Positions 37,381-46,640 are shown, numbered from the stretch's first letter. The stretch is 64,000 nucleotides of DNA from Hypericibacter adhaerens (GCF_008728835.1 NZ_CP042582.1:1426001-1490000), one strand, 5' to 3'. The notes: generated by a model not told the origin, from the sequence alone. Numbers and translations are program-made.

Positions 37381-38697
37381 ATGAGCCCGGACAAGGCCTC
37401 GACCCGTTCCGCCAGTCGCGTCTTCGCGCGCGAGTTCCATCGCACGCTGCCGAAGGCGATGCGCGGGGAGGGAATCTGGATCGTCGATTCCGAGGGGCGG
37501 CGCTATCTCGACGCCTCGGGCGGCCCCGCGGTCTCCTGCCTCGGCCACAGCCATCCCAAGGTGATCGAGGCGGTCCAGCGCCAGGCGGCGCTGCTGGTCG
37601 AGGCGGCGCCTGCCGGCATGGACAAGGTGTTCTTCGTCTGCGGCGGCTCGGAGGCGACCGAGGCGGCGCTCAAGCTGGCGCGGCAATATCACCTGGAGAA
37701 GGGCCAGCCGCAGCGCCGCCATTTCATCTCGCGGCGCCAGAGCTATCACGGCAACACGCTGGGCGCGCTCGCGGTCGGCGACAACCCCGCCCGGCGCGCC
37801 ACCTACGCGCCGATGCTCATGGAGGTGCGCCATATCGCGACCTGCTACCCCTATCGCGAGAAACGCAGCGACGAGACCGAAGCGGCCTATGGCCGGCGCG
37901 CCGCCGACGAGCTCGACCGGGCGATCCGGGAGCTGGGGCCCGAGAATGTCGCGGCCTTCATCGCCGAGCCCGTGGTCGGCGCCACGCTGGGCGCCTGTCC
38001 CCCCGTGCCCGGCTATTTCAAGCGCATCCGCGAGATCTGCGACCGCCACGGCGTGCTGCTGATCCTCGACGAGGTCATGTGCGGCATGGGCCGCTGCGGC
38101 ACGCTCTATGCCTGCGAGGCCGAGGATGTCGTGCCCGACATCCTCACCATGGCCAAGGGGCTGGGGGCGGGCTATCAGCCGATCGGCGGCGTGATGGCGC
38201 ATCGGCGCGTGGTCGAGGCGATCGAGAGCGGATCGGGCGCGCTCATGCACGGCCATACCTACCTCAATCACACGGTCGGCTGCGCCGCGGCGCTCGCGGT
38301 CCAGCGCGCGATCCAGGAAGAGGACCTTCTCGCCAATGTGCGGCGCCAGGGCGAGCGGCTGAAGCAGGGGCTCGAGGAGCGGCTCGGCAACCACCGCCAT
38401 GTCGGCGATGTGCGCGGCCGCGGCCTTTTCCTCGGCATCGAGCTGGTCCAGGACCGCGCCAGCAAGCGGCCCTTCGATCCGGACCTCAAGCTCCATGCGC
38501 GGCTGCGCGATGCCGGCATGAGCGAGGGCATCGTCTGCTATCCGAGCGGCGGCTGCGTCGACGGCCGGCGCGGCGATCATGTCGTGCTGGCGCCGCCCTT
38601 CACCGTCACCGATCGCGAGGTGGAGGAGATCGTCGAGCGCATGGGCCGGACCATCGACCGGGCCCTGCGCAGCCTGCCGGCCGGTCAGGCCGGCTGA
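37381..38697 (+). CDS. Class III (omega-type) aminotransferase
   Basis: A 438-residue PLP enzyme. Fold-type I class III landmarks are CLGHSHPKVIEAVQRQ, FVCGGSEATEAALKLARQY (PLP phosphate), SRRQSYHGNTLGAL, the Asp of LLILDEVMCGMGRCG, and the PLP Lys in ILTMAKGLGAGYQPIGG (about residue 260). It transfers amino groups from an omega-amino acid, diamine or similar donor to a keto acid. The exact donor is not visible; the closest general look is the omega-amino-acid/aspartate-aminotransferase-family branch. It stands alone, 64 bases after the mla operon, and may be read from it or from its own promoter. Confidence 0.9.
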   Translation: MSPDKASTRSASRVFAREFHRTLPKAMRGEGIWIVDSEGRRYLDASGGPAVSCLGHSHPKVIEAVQRQAALLVEAAPAGMDKVFFVCGGSEATEAALKLARQYHLEKGQPQRRHFISRRQSYHGNTLGALAVGDNPARRATYAPMLMEVRHIATCYPYREKRSDETEAAYGRRAADELDRAIRELGPENVAAFIAEPVVGATLGACPPVPGYFKRIREICDRHGVLLILDEVMCGMGRCGTLYACEAEDVVPDILTMAKGLGAGYQPIGGVMAHRRVVEAIESGSGALMHGHTYLNHTVGCAAALAVQRAIQEEDLLANVRRQGERLKQGLEERLGNHRHVGDVRGRGLFLGIELVQDRASKRPFDPDLKLHARLRDAGMSEGIVCYPSGGCVDGRRGDHVVLAPPFTVTDREVEEIVERMGRTIDRALRSLPAGQAG

Positions 38698-38856
38698 GCG
38701 CCAGGCCCGGATCCGGATCGTCCACAGGCCGCTCACGGGGTGCCGCCATGCCGGCGGGCGGCGCGCATCGCCGGATATTCTGAATTTATTGAGCTGAATC
38801 AATATTTTGATGAGGCACCGGGAAGGGCGGGGTGCGACCTTCTCCGACCCCCGCGT

Positions 38857-38877
38857 TTAACGGGCTGGTAACCAGCC
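38857..38877 (+). promoter_or_regulatory. Candidate regulatory palindrome upstream of DUF2336 gene
   Basis: GGCTGGTAACCAGCC (38863-38877) is a perfect 6-base-arm inverted repeat. It overlaps TTAA-N7-GTAA, one mismatch from a CtrA-type site. It sits 74 bases before the DUF2336 start in an otherwise gene-free 253-base region with an AT-rich block at about 38775-38810. Confidence 0.3.
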
Positions 38878-38950
38878 TCTTGCGACAATCCCCTGAGTTT
38901 CCAGGCGAAGCGTACCGCCCGACAAGCGGTACCCGTCGAAGGCAGGGTTC

Positions 38951-40054
38951 ATGACCACGACACTTTCGCAGGCCGATGTCGCGCGGTTGCTGACCGATCC
39001 GTCCGAGGATGCGCGCGCCGACACGGCGGCCAAGCTCGCCGAGCAGGTCGATGCCGACGGCTTGACCGAAAACGAGCGCCAGCTCGCGATCGATATCGTG
39101 CGCGTCATGGCGCAGGACGCGGCGATCCGGGTCCGCGAGGCGCTGTCGCGCAACCTGAAGCACAGCAAGCATCTGCCGCACGACGTCGCCGAGGCGCTCG
39201 CCCGCGATGTCGAGCAGGTGGCGCTGCCGATCCTCGAATTCTCCTCGATCCTCACCGACGAGGATCTGGTCGCGATCGTCCGCAGCTCCAGCGGCGCCAA
39301 GCAGACCGCGATCGCGCGCCGCGCCGCGGTCTCGGCGAAGCTCGCCGACGCGCTGATCGCCAGCAAGAATCCCGAAGCGGTCGCGACTCTGGTCTCGAAC
39401 AAGGGCGCCGATCTCAACGACAACCACCTGTCCAAGGTCGTCGACCAGTACAAGGACAATGCCGAGGTGCAGAGCTCGCTGGTCCGCCGCGAGAAGCTGC
39501 CCCTGACCGTGGCCGAGCGCCTGGTCGCGGTGGTGTCCGAGACGCTGCGCGACTATCTCGTCTCGCATCACGAGCTGCCGCCGTCGGTGGCGGTCGATCT
39601 GGTGTTGGAGAGCCGCGAGCGCGCCACCGTCAGCCTGCTGCCGCATGGCGGCGAGTCGATGGACGTGATCCAGCTCTGCCGCCACCTCAAGCTCCATGGC
39701 CGCCTGACGCCGTCGCTGCTGCTGCGCGCGCTCTGCATGGGCGACGTGGCCTTCTTCGAGGCCGCCATGTCGGTGCTGGCCCGCACGCCCATCGTCAATG
39801 CCCGCATGCTGATCCATGACGACGGCACGCTGGGCCTCAAGTCGCTCTATCTGCGCTCCGGCCTGCCCGAGCGCCTCTATCCGGCCTTCCGCGTCGCGGT
39901 CGACGTGGTGCGCGAGAACGAAGTCGACGCGCGCGACGAGGACCGCCGCCGCTATATCTGCCGCATGATCGAGCGCATCCTGACTCAGTTCGAGGATATC
40001 GGGCAGGACAACCTCGACTACCTGCTGACCAAGCTCAATCACTACGCCGCCTGA
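38951..40054 (+). CDS. DUF2336 domain-containing protein
   Basis: A 367-residue, largely helical cytoplasmic protein. The repeated pattern of short helical hairpins (VREALSRNLKHSKHLPHDVA, LPILEFSSILTDEDLVAIVR, LVSNKGADLNDNHLSKVVDQ) is HEAT-like and matches DUF2336, a family frequent in alphaproteobacteria. Its function is not established. No signal peptide or membrane helix is present. It is monocistronic, followed by a strong terminator at 40079. Confidence 0.85.
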   Translation: MTTTLSQADVARLLTDPSEDARADTAAKLAEQVDADGLTENERQLAIDIVRVMAQDAAIRVREALSRNLKHSKHLPHDVAEALARDVEQVALPILEFSSILTDEDLVAIVRSSSGAKQTAIARRAAVSAKLADALIASKNPEAVATLVSNKGADLNDNHLSKVVDQYKDNAEVQSSLVRREKLPLTVAERLVAVVSETLRDYLVSHHELPPSVAVDLVLESRERATVSLLPHGGESMDVIQLCRHLKLHGRLTPSLLLRALCMGDVAFFEAAMSVLARTPIVNARMLIHDDGTLGLKSLYLRSGLPERLYPAFRVAVDVVRENEVDARDEDRRRYICRMIERILTQFEDIGQDNLDYLLTKLNHYAA

Positions 40055-40078
40055 TCAGACCTGGCATCGCTCGAGCGG

Positions 40079-40112
40079 AAACGCCGCCCCGGACCTCCGG
40101 GGCGGCGTTTTT
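40079..40112 (+). terminator. Rho-independent terminator after the DUF2336 gene
   Basis: A perfect GC-rich stem ACGCCGCCCCGGA / TCCGGGGCGGCGT with a two-base loop is followed directly by TTTTT. It is preceded by A residues and so may also work on the minus strand for the lipoprotein gene. Confidence 0.92.
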
Positions 40113-40141
40113 CATGCGGGCCCGGCGACCGTCGGCGGCGA

Positions 40142-40300
40142 TCACGGCCCCTTGGTGTAACCGGAGCAGTAGGCATCGCTGTGGATGCCGCCATTGCCGC
40201 TGCAATTGTTGTCGACCCACGGCGCCGCTTCGTATTTGGCGCAGGCCGCGAGACCCAAGCCGACCGCGAGCAGGGTCGCGAAAGCGAAGATGCGTGCCAT
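40142..40300 (-). CDS. Tiny lipoprotein, copy A of a tandem pair
   Basis: A 52-residue product. A lipoprotein signal (MARIFAFATLLAVGLGLAAC, lipobox Cys20) leaves a mature peptide of only 33 residues ending WVDNNCSGNGGIHSDAYC then SGYTKGP. Two further cysteines in the mature part could pair. The next gene upstream on the same strand, 40425-40592, encodes the same tail. No family is recognised. The ATG at 40300 is chosen because it starts a perfect lipoprotein leader; the frame is open to 40357. It is too short for most annotation pipelines. Outer-membrane or periplasmic attachment is inferred from the lipobox. Confidence 0.7.
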   Translation of the reverse strand: MARIFAFATLLAVGLGLAACAKYEAAPWVDNNCSGNGGIHSDAYCSGYTKGP

Positions 40301-40424
40301 TGTTCCTGTCCTCCTGCCGTTCCCTGAGCCGCGAACGCCCTCTCGCGCGACGCCCAAGCGGCGTTTTTCGGGCCTCGCGAGGATCCGGGACCGGCCGTCC
40401 GACGAGGCCGGTTGCCGTTGGCCG

Positions 40425-40592
40425 CTACGGCCCCTTCACATAGTCGGCGCAGTAGGCATCGCTGTGGATGCCGCCGTTGCCGCTGCAATTGTTGTCGACC
40501 CAGCCCCAGGCCTGATAGCGCGTGCCCCAGCTGCAGCCGGCGAGGCTGAGAGTGGCGGCGAGCGCGAACGCCACGACGAGTAGGCGTGCCAT
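40425..40592 (-). CDS. Tiny lipoprotein, copy B of a tandem pair
   Basis: A 55-residue product with leader MARLLVVAFALAATLSLAGC (lipobox Cys20), a short Trp-rich linker (SWGTRYQAWG) and the tail WVDNNCSGNGGIHSDAYC, ADYVKGP. The last 25 residues differ from copy A at only a few positions, and the DNA of that stretch is almost identical, whereas leaders and linkers have diverged. This points to duplication followed by selection on, or gene conversion of, the C terminus. The start is the ATG at 40592 (another ATG lies directly before it at 40595). Function unknown. Confidence 0.7.
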   Translation of the reverse strand: MARLLVVAFALAATLSLAGCSWGTRYQAWGWVDNNCSGNGGIHSDAYCADYVKGP

Positions 40593-40698
40593 CATTTGTT
40601 ATCCTTCTGAAAGCCCCGGCCTTCGAGCCCCCGTGCACCCATGCGTCGCAAGGACGCGACCCGAATCATGATGGACCGGCGTCCGCCGCTGGCAAGCG

Positions 40699-42132
40699 TC
40701 AGGGGGCCCGATCTCGTGGAAAATCCGGGGCAGGAACGGGGCGGGGCCGATCGCCTCGGCGCCACCGGCCGAAGGCGATCACGAGCGCCAGGACCGCGAG
40801 CCAGGCGATGCGGCTCTGATAGCGGTCGTTCGGATTGGAGAGCGCGCCGCAGACATAGGCGTTGCCCAGAAGCGACAGCGTCAGGATCGCCATCAGGAGC
40901 ACGCCGTCCGGGTCGCGCCGCCGCCAGGCGAGCCAGAGCAGGATCGGCAGGGCGGCACTCGCAAGAATAAGGATCGGCGCCTGGATCGCGTTGAGCCAGC
41001 CGAACGCCGTGCCCCGCTGCTGACGGGCCGCGAGGAAGGCGGCCGCCTCCTTCGGATAATGACGGGCGATGGCGTCGCCGATCAGGTAGCGCATCGGCGC
41101 CACCCCGTCGGCGGTCTTCAGCATGACCAACTGGCGCGCCGTCAGCTGGAGCGAATCCCAGAGGTAGGCCAGCGGATAGGCCTTGATCGCGCCACGGACG
41201 ATCTTGCGCGCCTCGCCCTGCATCCCCGTCCAGCCGCCGAGCTGGTCGAAATCATGGTCGTGCCAGAGGAACATGTTGGCATTGTGCGGCAGGCGGTGAC
41301 GCGCCGCGCAGAGCTGCAGCCTCGGCTTCGGCTTGCCGCAGGCGTGGTCCAGATATTTCTCGGCCAGCCCGTCCTGCACGAACAGGCCCAGCGTCAGCAC
41401 CGCATTGTCCTGCAGCAGGAAGACCCGCCCGGTCACGACGGCGTTGGCGCCGGCGGCCAGCGCCAGACCGATCATGAAGGCGAGGAGCGGCAGCCTCAGG
41501 CGCCGGTGCAACCCGGGCCAGAGGCCGGGCGCGGCGAGGCTCACGAGGAAGAGCGACAGGAGGAGCCCGCCGGCAATGGCGGCATGGGAGCTGTGGACGG
41601 CGATGGCGAGCGCCAGGGTCGCGGCCAGGGCGGTCCGGCGGCCCCAGCCGATCTGACCGTCGTCGCAAACCAGCACCGCGAAAGCGAGGACGAGGATGCC
41701 GGTGAAGGCATCCGGCATGATCTCGGCCGTGAACCAGGGAAGGCCCGTGACCAGGAGCAGGAGGCTCGACACCGCGACCAGCGCCGCCTCCGCATCCTGC
41801 GGCAGGAACCGTCGCAGGGTTTCGTAAAGGACATAGGCGGCGAGAGCCGATTGCAGCAGCGGCACGGCCCAGAGGCTGTGCGCCAGCCGGCCCGCGATCG
41901 TGACCAGCCCGTAACCGGCCGTGCGATAGATCGGCATCTGCCCGGTGAAAGGCAGCTGCACGTAATCGACGCTGTCGTAATAGACCAGCGGGAAGCCGTT
42001 CCAGAGCGCCGGCGCCAGGAAGAGCGCCGTCGCGAGGGCGAAGGCCGCGGCGATCCTGAGGGATGTCGCCAGCGCCGGACGGCCCGGCAGAGCGGCGGTG
42101 CCGGCGGAGCCGGGCATCGGACGGCGCAGCAT
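40699..42132 (-). CDS. Large polytopic membrane protein, GT-C-like, unknown function
   Basis: A 477-residue protein with about ten to twelve hydrophobic helices. Near the first helix is NGFPLVYYDSVDYVQLPF, an acidic motif in the first periplasmic loop as in GT-C-fold glycosyltransferases. A long hydrophilic loop in the middle (about residues 245-320) holds several Cys and His residues (HACGKPKPRLQLCAARH, HNANMFLWHDHDFDQ). The C-terminal NPNDRYQSRIAWL is at the start of the last helix. I cannot name a family; a lipid-linked sugar transferase is a possibility, not a call. It lies downstream of the porin on the same strand, beyond the porin terminator. Confidence 0.65.
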   Translation of the reverse strand: MLRRPMPGSAGTAALPGRPALATSLRIAAAFALATALFLAPALWNGFPLVYYDSVDYVQLPFTGQMPIYRTAGYGLVTIAGRLAHSLWAVPLLQSALAAYVLYETLRRFLPQDAEAALVAVSSLLLLVTGLPWFTAEIMPDAFTGILVLAFAVLVCDDGQIGWGRRTALAATLALAIAVHSSHAAIAGGLLLSLFLVSLAAPGLWPGLHRRLRLPLLAFMIGLALAAGANAVVTGRVFLLQDNAVLTLGLFVQDGLAEKYLDHACGKPKPRLQLCAARHRLPHNANMFLWHDHDFDQLGGWTGMQGEARKIVRGAIKAYPLAYLWDSLQLTARQLVMLKTADGVAPMRYLIGDAIARHYPKEAAAFLAARQQRGTAFGWLNAIQAPILILASAALPILLWLAWRRRDPDGVLLMAILTLSLLGNAYVCGALSNPNDRYQSRIAWLAVLALVIAFGRWRRGDRPRPVPAPDFPRDRAP

Positions 42133-42268
42133 GCGGCTAGGCCCGGTCCTGTCTGTTTCGCATCATGCCGGCGACGTCGTCCCGACTCTGTCCCGGCGGC
42201 GATTAGACCCTGCGTTTATGGCGGGAATTTGAATTACAGAAATGAAAGGCAGACCGCTGCGGCGGCAT

Positions 42269-42297
42269 AAAAAGAGGGCGGCCGGAAGGCCGCCCTC
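42269..42297 (-). terminator. Rho-independent terminator of the porin gene
   Basis: A perfect 10-base stem GAGGGCGGCC/GGCCGCCCTC with a four-base loop (42274-42297) is followed on the minus strand by TTTTT (42269-42273), about 30 bases after the porin stop. Confidence 0.93.
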
Positions 42298-42326
42298 GAA
42301 GTTCCGAACTGTCAGATGGGGCGGGT

Positions 42327-43460
42327 TCAGAAGCCGATATAGAACCCGACGCCGGCCTCCCAGGTGTCGTCGTCGCTGTGGCCGGTGCCGTTGCCGGCAT
42401 CCAGGGTGTTGTAGCCCACCATGGCGTCGAGCGAGATGGCGGGGCCGATGTCGTAGCGGCCGGTGAACTCGACGATGTCGATCGTGTCGGAGGAGCTGCC
42501 GCTGTTGAAGTATTCGTAGTCCCCGTGCGACCAGGCGAGGCCGACGGTCCAGGCGTCCCAGTTGTAGGTGCCGCCGATGCCCGCGACCCAGTAGTCGGCG
42601 CCGCTGGCGCTCTGCCAGTTGTCCCGGAAGGTGGCGTTGGCGCCGACAGTGAAGCCGGAGAAGGTCACGTCGACATGGCCGGTGACGCCCCAGGTGGTCT
42701 CGACATTGCCGACGCCGCCGGTGTTCTCCCACTGGCCCTCGGAGAAGGCGATGCCCATGGCGAGGCTGACATCGTCGAACTCCGGCTCGAAATTGAGGGC
42801 GGCCGAGAACACGTCCTGGATATCGCCGGGATCGTTGCTGAAGCTGGTGCCGCCCGGCCCCGACCAATAGGAGTAGCTGTCCTGGTTGCCGGAATCGGGC
42901 GCGTAGGAAACGGCGAAATTGAAGCCGGCGAAGGTCGGGCTGAAATAGATCACCTTGGTGGCGTCGTCGGAGATGTCCAGCACGGTGGTGTTGGTCTGGA
43001 ACACGCCGTTGGTGAAGCCGGCATGGTTGTTGGAGAACTCGAAGGAGGGCGAGTCGACGCCGAAGATGTTGGAGGCGGTGGGGATCAGGTAGCTGAGCTG
43101 CTCGGAGGCGTCGTCGTCGTCGCCGAAGCGGATCTGGCCCCAGCCGCCCTTGAAATAGGCCCAGACCTCGTCGATCTGGTCGTCGGACTGCTGGCCGGAG
43201 AGCTGGATCTCAGCGCCCACGGTGAGGCCGTTGTCGAGGGTGGTCGAGCCGGTGAAATGGACCTCGACCTCCTGGCGGAAGACGACGTCCCTTGTGTGCT
43301 GGCCCGGATCGCCGGTGCCGTCATCCTGGTCGAGGATGAGGCCCGCGGCGCCGGCGTAATAGCCTTCGATCCCCAGTTGTACGCCCTGCGCTGCCTGGGC
43401 GTGAGACGTGGCCAGTCCGGCGGCGACCAGCGCGGTCGTGCCGAGAAGTGCATATTTCAT
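42327..43460 (-). CDS. Outer-membrane porin
   Basis: A 377-residue general porin. The signal peptide [20 protein letters not shown] ends near AQA. The mature chain is made of alternating beta strands rich in Gly, Asp, Tyr and Trp ([35 protein letters not shown]) and ends in a terminal Phe (AGVGFYIGF), the signal for outer-membrane assembly. The acidic loops suggest cation preference (inference). It should form a 16-strand trimer. It has its own terminator and a long upstream region with AGGA before the ATG, so expression is probably high and separately regulated. Confidence 0.93.
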   Translation of the reverse strand: MKYALLGTTALVAAGLATSHAQAAQGVQLGIEGYYAGAAGLILDQDDGTGDPGQHTRDVVFRQEVEVHFTGSTTLDNGLTVGAEIQLSGQQSDDQIDEVWAYFKGGWGQIRFGDDDDASEQLSYLIPTASNIFGVDSPSFEFSNNHAGFTNGVFQTNTTVLDISDDATKVIYFSPTFAGFNFAVSYAPDSGNQDSYSYWSGPGGTSFSNDPGDIQDVFSAALNFEPEFDDVSLAMGIAFSEGQWENTGGVGNVETTWGVTGHVDVTFSGFTVGANATFRDNWQSASGADYWVAGIGGTYNWDAWTVGLAWSHGDYEYFNSGSSSDTIDIVEFTGRYDIGPAISLDAMVGYNTLDAGNGTGHSDDDTWEAGVGFYIGF

Positions 43461-44089
43461 CGCAGTCGGTTCCTGTTCTTACTTCCGCCCAGGGCGTTTG
43501 GCGCCCCGGGCTGCTATTGCCCGGCTGCGGTCGGTATCGATGCACCTCTCTCGGGTCCAAACCCTTAGTCCAACGCTCTGGGCTGGACTGCGATAGTCAA
43601 CTCGCAGGCCGGCAAGAGCTCTCCCCTGACCGGACCATCAGGTTTCATGGGGGTCCCGGTCAAGATGATTCTTTACCCAGATTGCCCCCTGGCGGGCAGC
43701 TTCGGCGAGGCTCGGGGAGCGGCGGAATTCCTCGCCGGCAGAGCCGTCCTCTCCTGCCGGACGCAAGGGAACATGAAAGATCGTTCATGAGGCGCGCCGG
43801 CGGAACGCTCCGAGCCGACGGCAACATAACCATGTATTCCATGTTCTCGTGCCGCGATTCGATTCAACACGGCCGGCGCTGTTCAATTTCCGCCCGACGT
43901 TTTGCGGCTTCGGCGACCAGCCCGATAAACCTCCGGTTAGGACTCGAATCATATCATGCGCCTCGCGCCATAGCCGGCTATTCGATCCTTCGCGCTCGAT
44001 CGGGCGAGAGCCGTGTCTTCGGCGCATCTTCGGATCCGCGTCATCGCAAGCGCGGGCCGGCAACGGACGTTCACGGGGGGAATCCTGAA
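43461..44089. other. 629-base intergenic region between porin and chemoreceptor
   Basis: It carries the divergent promoters of the porin (minus) and chemoreceptor (plus). Short inverted repeats are visible, for example CATGAA-N6-TTCATG at 43772-43789. I see no convincing ORF or RNA gene. The length is unusual for this dense genome and leaves room for a regulatory RNA. Confidence 0.4.
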
Positions 44090-45592
44090 ATGCTGTCTTC
44101 AGTCTTCGGCGGCGACGCGGCCGCCAAGCTCGCGGCGCTGGACAAGTCGCAAGCGGTCATCGAGTTCAAGATGGACGGGACCATCGTCACCGCCAACGCG
44201 AACTTCCTGAACGCCATGGGCTATACGCTCGACGAGATCAGGGGCAAGCATCACGGCCTGTTCGTCGATCCGGCCTACAAGGCGAGCGCCGAATATCGCG
44301 AGTTCTGGGAGCGGCTCGGCCGCGGCGAGTATCAGGCCGCGCAATACAAGCGCTACGGCAAGGGCGGCAAGGAGGTCTGGATCGAGGCCTCGTACAACCC
44401 GCTGCTCGATCGCCGCGGGCGGCCCTTCAAGGTGGTCAAATACGCGACCGACGTCTCCCGGCAGAAGGCGGAATATGCCGACCTGATCGGCAAGGTCGAG
44501 GCGATCGGCCGTTCGCAGGCGGTGATCGAGTTCAACATGGACGGCACCATCATCACCGCCAACGACAATTTCCTGAAGACGCTGGGCTACGGCCTCGAGG
44601 AGATCAAGGGCAAGCATCACAGTATGTTCGTCGAGCCGGGTTACAAGGACACCGCCGAGTACCGCCAGTTCTGGGAAGCGCTGCGCCGGGGCGAATTCCA
44701 GTCCGCGCAGTATCTGCGGTTCGGCAAGGGCGGGCGGAAGATCTGGATCGAGGCGACTTACAACCCAGTGATGGATCTCAACGGCCGGCCTTGGAAGGTG
44801 GTGAAGTTCGCCACCGACATCACCAAGCGCAAGGAGCAGAACGCGGCGCTGGCGAACGAGTTCGAGACCGGCGTGAAGAGCCTGGTGCAGAAGGTCTCGG
44901 CGTCGGCGACGGAGATGCAGGCGACGGCGCAGACCCTGGCCGCGGCCGCGGAGCAGACCAGCCAGCAATCCTCGACCGTCTCGGCCGCCTCGGAAGAGCT
45001 GGCGAGCTCGGTCAACGAGATCTCGCGCCAGATCACGGAATCGACGCGCGTGGTGGGCACGGCGGTGACCGAGGCCAAGAGGTCCGAGCAGATGGTCAGC
45101 GATCTGGTCGCGACGGCCCAGAAGATCGGCGAGGTCACGCAGATCATCACCGCCATCGCCAGCCAGACTAATCTGCTGGCGCTGAACGCGACGATCGAGG
45201 CCGCCCGCGCGGGCGAGGCCGGCAAGGGCTTCGCCGTGGTCGCCTCCGAGGTCAAGTCGCTGGCCAACCAGACGGCCAAGGCGACGGAGGAGATCGAGCA
45301 GCAGATCCGCGGGATCCAGGAATCGAGCCACACCACCGCGACGGCGATCAAGGAGATCGGGCAGATCATCGGCCAGGTCAGCGAGATCAGCACCTCGATC
45401 TCGAGCGCGGTCGAGGAGCAGTCGGCCGCCACCAAGGAAGTCTCGGTCAACATCACCGGCGTCACCCAGGCGGCGCAGGAATCCGGCCATTCCTCGAGCA
45501 ATGTGCTCACCAACGCCCAGGCGCTGTCGCAGCAAGCGGCGAGCCTCGAGAAGCAGGTCGACCAGTTCCTGCTCAGCGTCAGGGCGATGTAA
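44090..45592 (+). CDS. Soluble methyl-accepting chemotaxis protein with two PAS domains
   Basis: A 500-residue receptor without transmembrane helices. Two very similar PAS domains (about residues 15-135 and 140-260; [20 protein letters not shown] and [20 protein letters not shown]) arose by internal duplication. The MCP signalling domain (about 265-500) has the hairpin tip [20 protein letters not shown] / [20 protein letters not shown], which binds CheA and CheW. It likely senses a cytoplasmic cue such as redox or a bound cofactor (inference). The ATG at 44090 follows GGGGGGAA; the frame open to 43448 is non-coding in character. No other che genes are nearby. Confidence 0.93.
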   Translation: MLSSVFGGDAAAKLAALDKSQAVIEFKMDGTIVTANANFLNAMGYTLDEIRGKHHGLFVDPAYKASAEYREFWERLGRGEYQAAQYKRYGKGGKEVWIEASYNPLLDRRGRPFKVVKYATDVSRQKAEYADLIGKVEAIGRSQAVIEFNMDGTIITANDNFLKTLGYGLEEIKGKHHSMFVEPGYKDTAEYRQFWEALRRGEFQSAQYLRFGKGGRKIWIEATYNPVMDLNGRPWKVVKFATDITKRKEQNAALANEFETGVKSLVQKVSASATEMQATAQTLAAAAEQTSQQSSTVSAASEELASSVNEISRQITESTRVVGTAVTEAKRSEQMVSDLVATAQKIGEVTQIITAIASQTNLLALNATIEAARAGEAGKGFAVVASEVKSLANQTAKATEEIEQQIRGIQESSHTTATAIKEIGQIIGQVSEISTSISSAVEEQSAATKEVSVNITGVTQAAQESGHSSSNVLTNAQALSQQAASLEKQVDQFLLSVRAM

Positions 45593-45622
45593 CCACCCGG
45601 CCGTTCCCCGCCACGGCCGGCA

Positions 45623-45659
45623 CCGGCGGGCTCGACCGGCGAACGGCCGAGCCCGCCGG
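45623..45659. terminator. Hairpin between converging MCP and DUF1127 genes
   Basis: CCGGCGGGCTCG (45623-45634) and CGAGCCCGCCGG (45648-45659) form a perfect 12-base stem with a 13-base loop. There is no U tract, so it is only a candidate bidirectional terminator. Confidence 0.4.
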
Positions 45660-45753
45660 CCAGACGGCCAGGCGATGCTCGAGGCGGATCGGCAGGCTGC
45701 CGGCGCGCCTGCCGGTCGCGCGAGGGATGGCGCTGGTGGTGGTCGGATTCGGG

Positions 45754-46251
45754 TCAGTCGCGCCAGAACCATTTCGAGGCCTCGCGCTCCAGGTCGGCGC
45801 GCGACAGGCCCAGATCCTTCAGCATGTGGTCGTTCAGGCCGTGAAGCTGCCTTGGGCTGCGCGCCCGTTCCCCCCAGGACCGCAGGCGCGCGAGGAAGCG
45901 GCCGATCGGGCGCAGGGGCAGGACCGGGAAACCGCCGAAGAGCCGCAGCCAGTCCCAGGGACGGCGCATTGCGATCGCGGCCGCGTTCGGTGCCGGGTGC
46001 GAAAGCGCGGCCGCACCCGCGCGTGGCGGCTCCTCGCGGCGGCGGGAACTGCAATCCTCCTGCGCCTGCTCCCAGTCCTTCGGCGGCGGTTCCAGCCTCG
46101 CTTCGGCAAGCTGCTGCATCAGGGCACCGGGAAGCACGCGCCCCTCCACGAAGGTGAGCATCGGATCGAAGATCGTGGGCGGCGGATCGGGCCGACGATC
46201 CGGCGGCCGGCAGGCCGCCGGCCGCGCCGCCGGGGGTGGGGTGATGGTCAT
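45754..46251 (-). CDS. DUF1127 domain protein with long N-terminal extension
   Basis: A 165-residue protein. The last 45 residues are the DUF1127 domain (RQLHGLNDHMLKDLGLSRAD then LEREASKWFWRD), normally found alone in proteins of about 50-75 residues. The preceding 120 residues are Pro/Arg-rich and look disordered. Small DUF1127 proteins in alphaproteobacteria are linked to phosphate and RNA metabolism; this long form is untested. The start at 46251 (MTITPPPAARP) is chosen, with 46302 an alternative. It is the last of three genes on this strand after the LuxR-type regulator and the DUF4242 gene. Confidence 0.72.
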   Translation of the reverse strand: MTITPPPAARPAACRPPDRRPDPPPTIFDPMLTFVEGRVLPGALMQQLAEARLEPPPKDWEQAQEDCSSRRREEPPRAGAAALSHPAPNAAAIAMRRPWDWLRLFGGFPVLPLRPIGRFLARLRSWGERARSPRQLHGLNDHMLKDLGLSRADLEREASKWFWRD

Positions 46252-46367
46252 GGTGGCCGATCTTCCTGAAAAGCCGCCTTGAACGTGCCGGTATCGCGGC
46301 ACCGGCGGCCGCGGCGAGGAGGGCTTGGGGGCCCCTGCGCCGCGCTTGGGAGATCCCGCGATCCTGC

Positions 46368-46640
46368 TCAGTGATAGAAGTAGGGATCGAGGACCTGGAC
46401 CTCGGAAATGCGGTTCACCGGCAACCCGTTGCGGGTCGCGACCCGCCGGATCGCTTCCGGATTCGGCCCGTCATAGACGCAGAAGGTCTTCCTCTTGTCG
46501 AGGCTGACATAGGAATGGATCCAGGTCACGCCGTCGGTCGCGTTGTTGCCGACGACGTTGAGGCAGGTCTTCGCGCCGTCCTTGTTGACGGGGATGTTGA
46601 GCCCGTCGGGAAACTCGCGTTCGATCACGTAGCGGGGCAT
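46368..46640 (-). CDS. DUF4242 protein (nickel-binding SCO4226-like)
   Basis: A 90-residue ferredoxin-like protein matching DUF4242: MPRYVIEREFPDGLNIPV, GVTWIHSYVSLDKRKTFCVY, NPEAIRRVATRNGLPVNRIS and the end VLDPYFYH. One family member, SCO4226, binds nickel; others are annotated without function. It lies 86 bases downstream of the large LuxR-type regulator on the same strand, so it may be a target or a partner of that regulator (inference). Confidence 0.88.
   Translation of the reverse strand: MPRYVIEREFPDGLNIPVNKDGAKTCLNVVGNNATDGVTWIHSYVSLDKRKTFCVYDGPNPEAIRRVATRNGLPVNRISEVQVLDPYFYH

Noticed and set aside
40079-40600. CRISPR-like repetition at the small lipoprotein pair
   Set aside because: There are only two copies, they are coding, and the spacing and leaders fit gene duplication. 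No CRISPR array or cas gene was found anywhere in the window.
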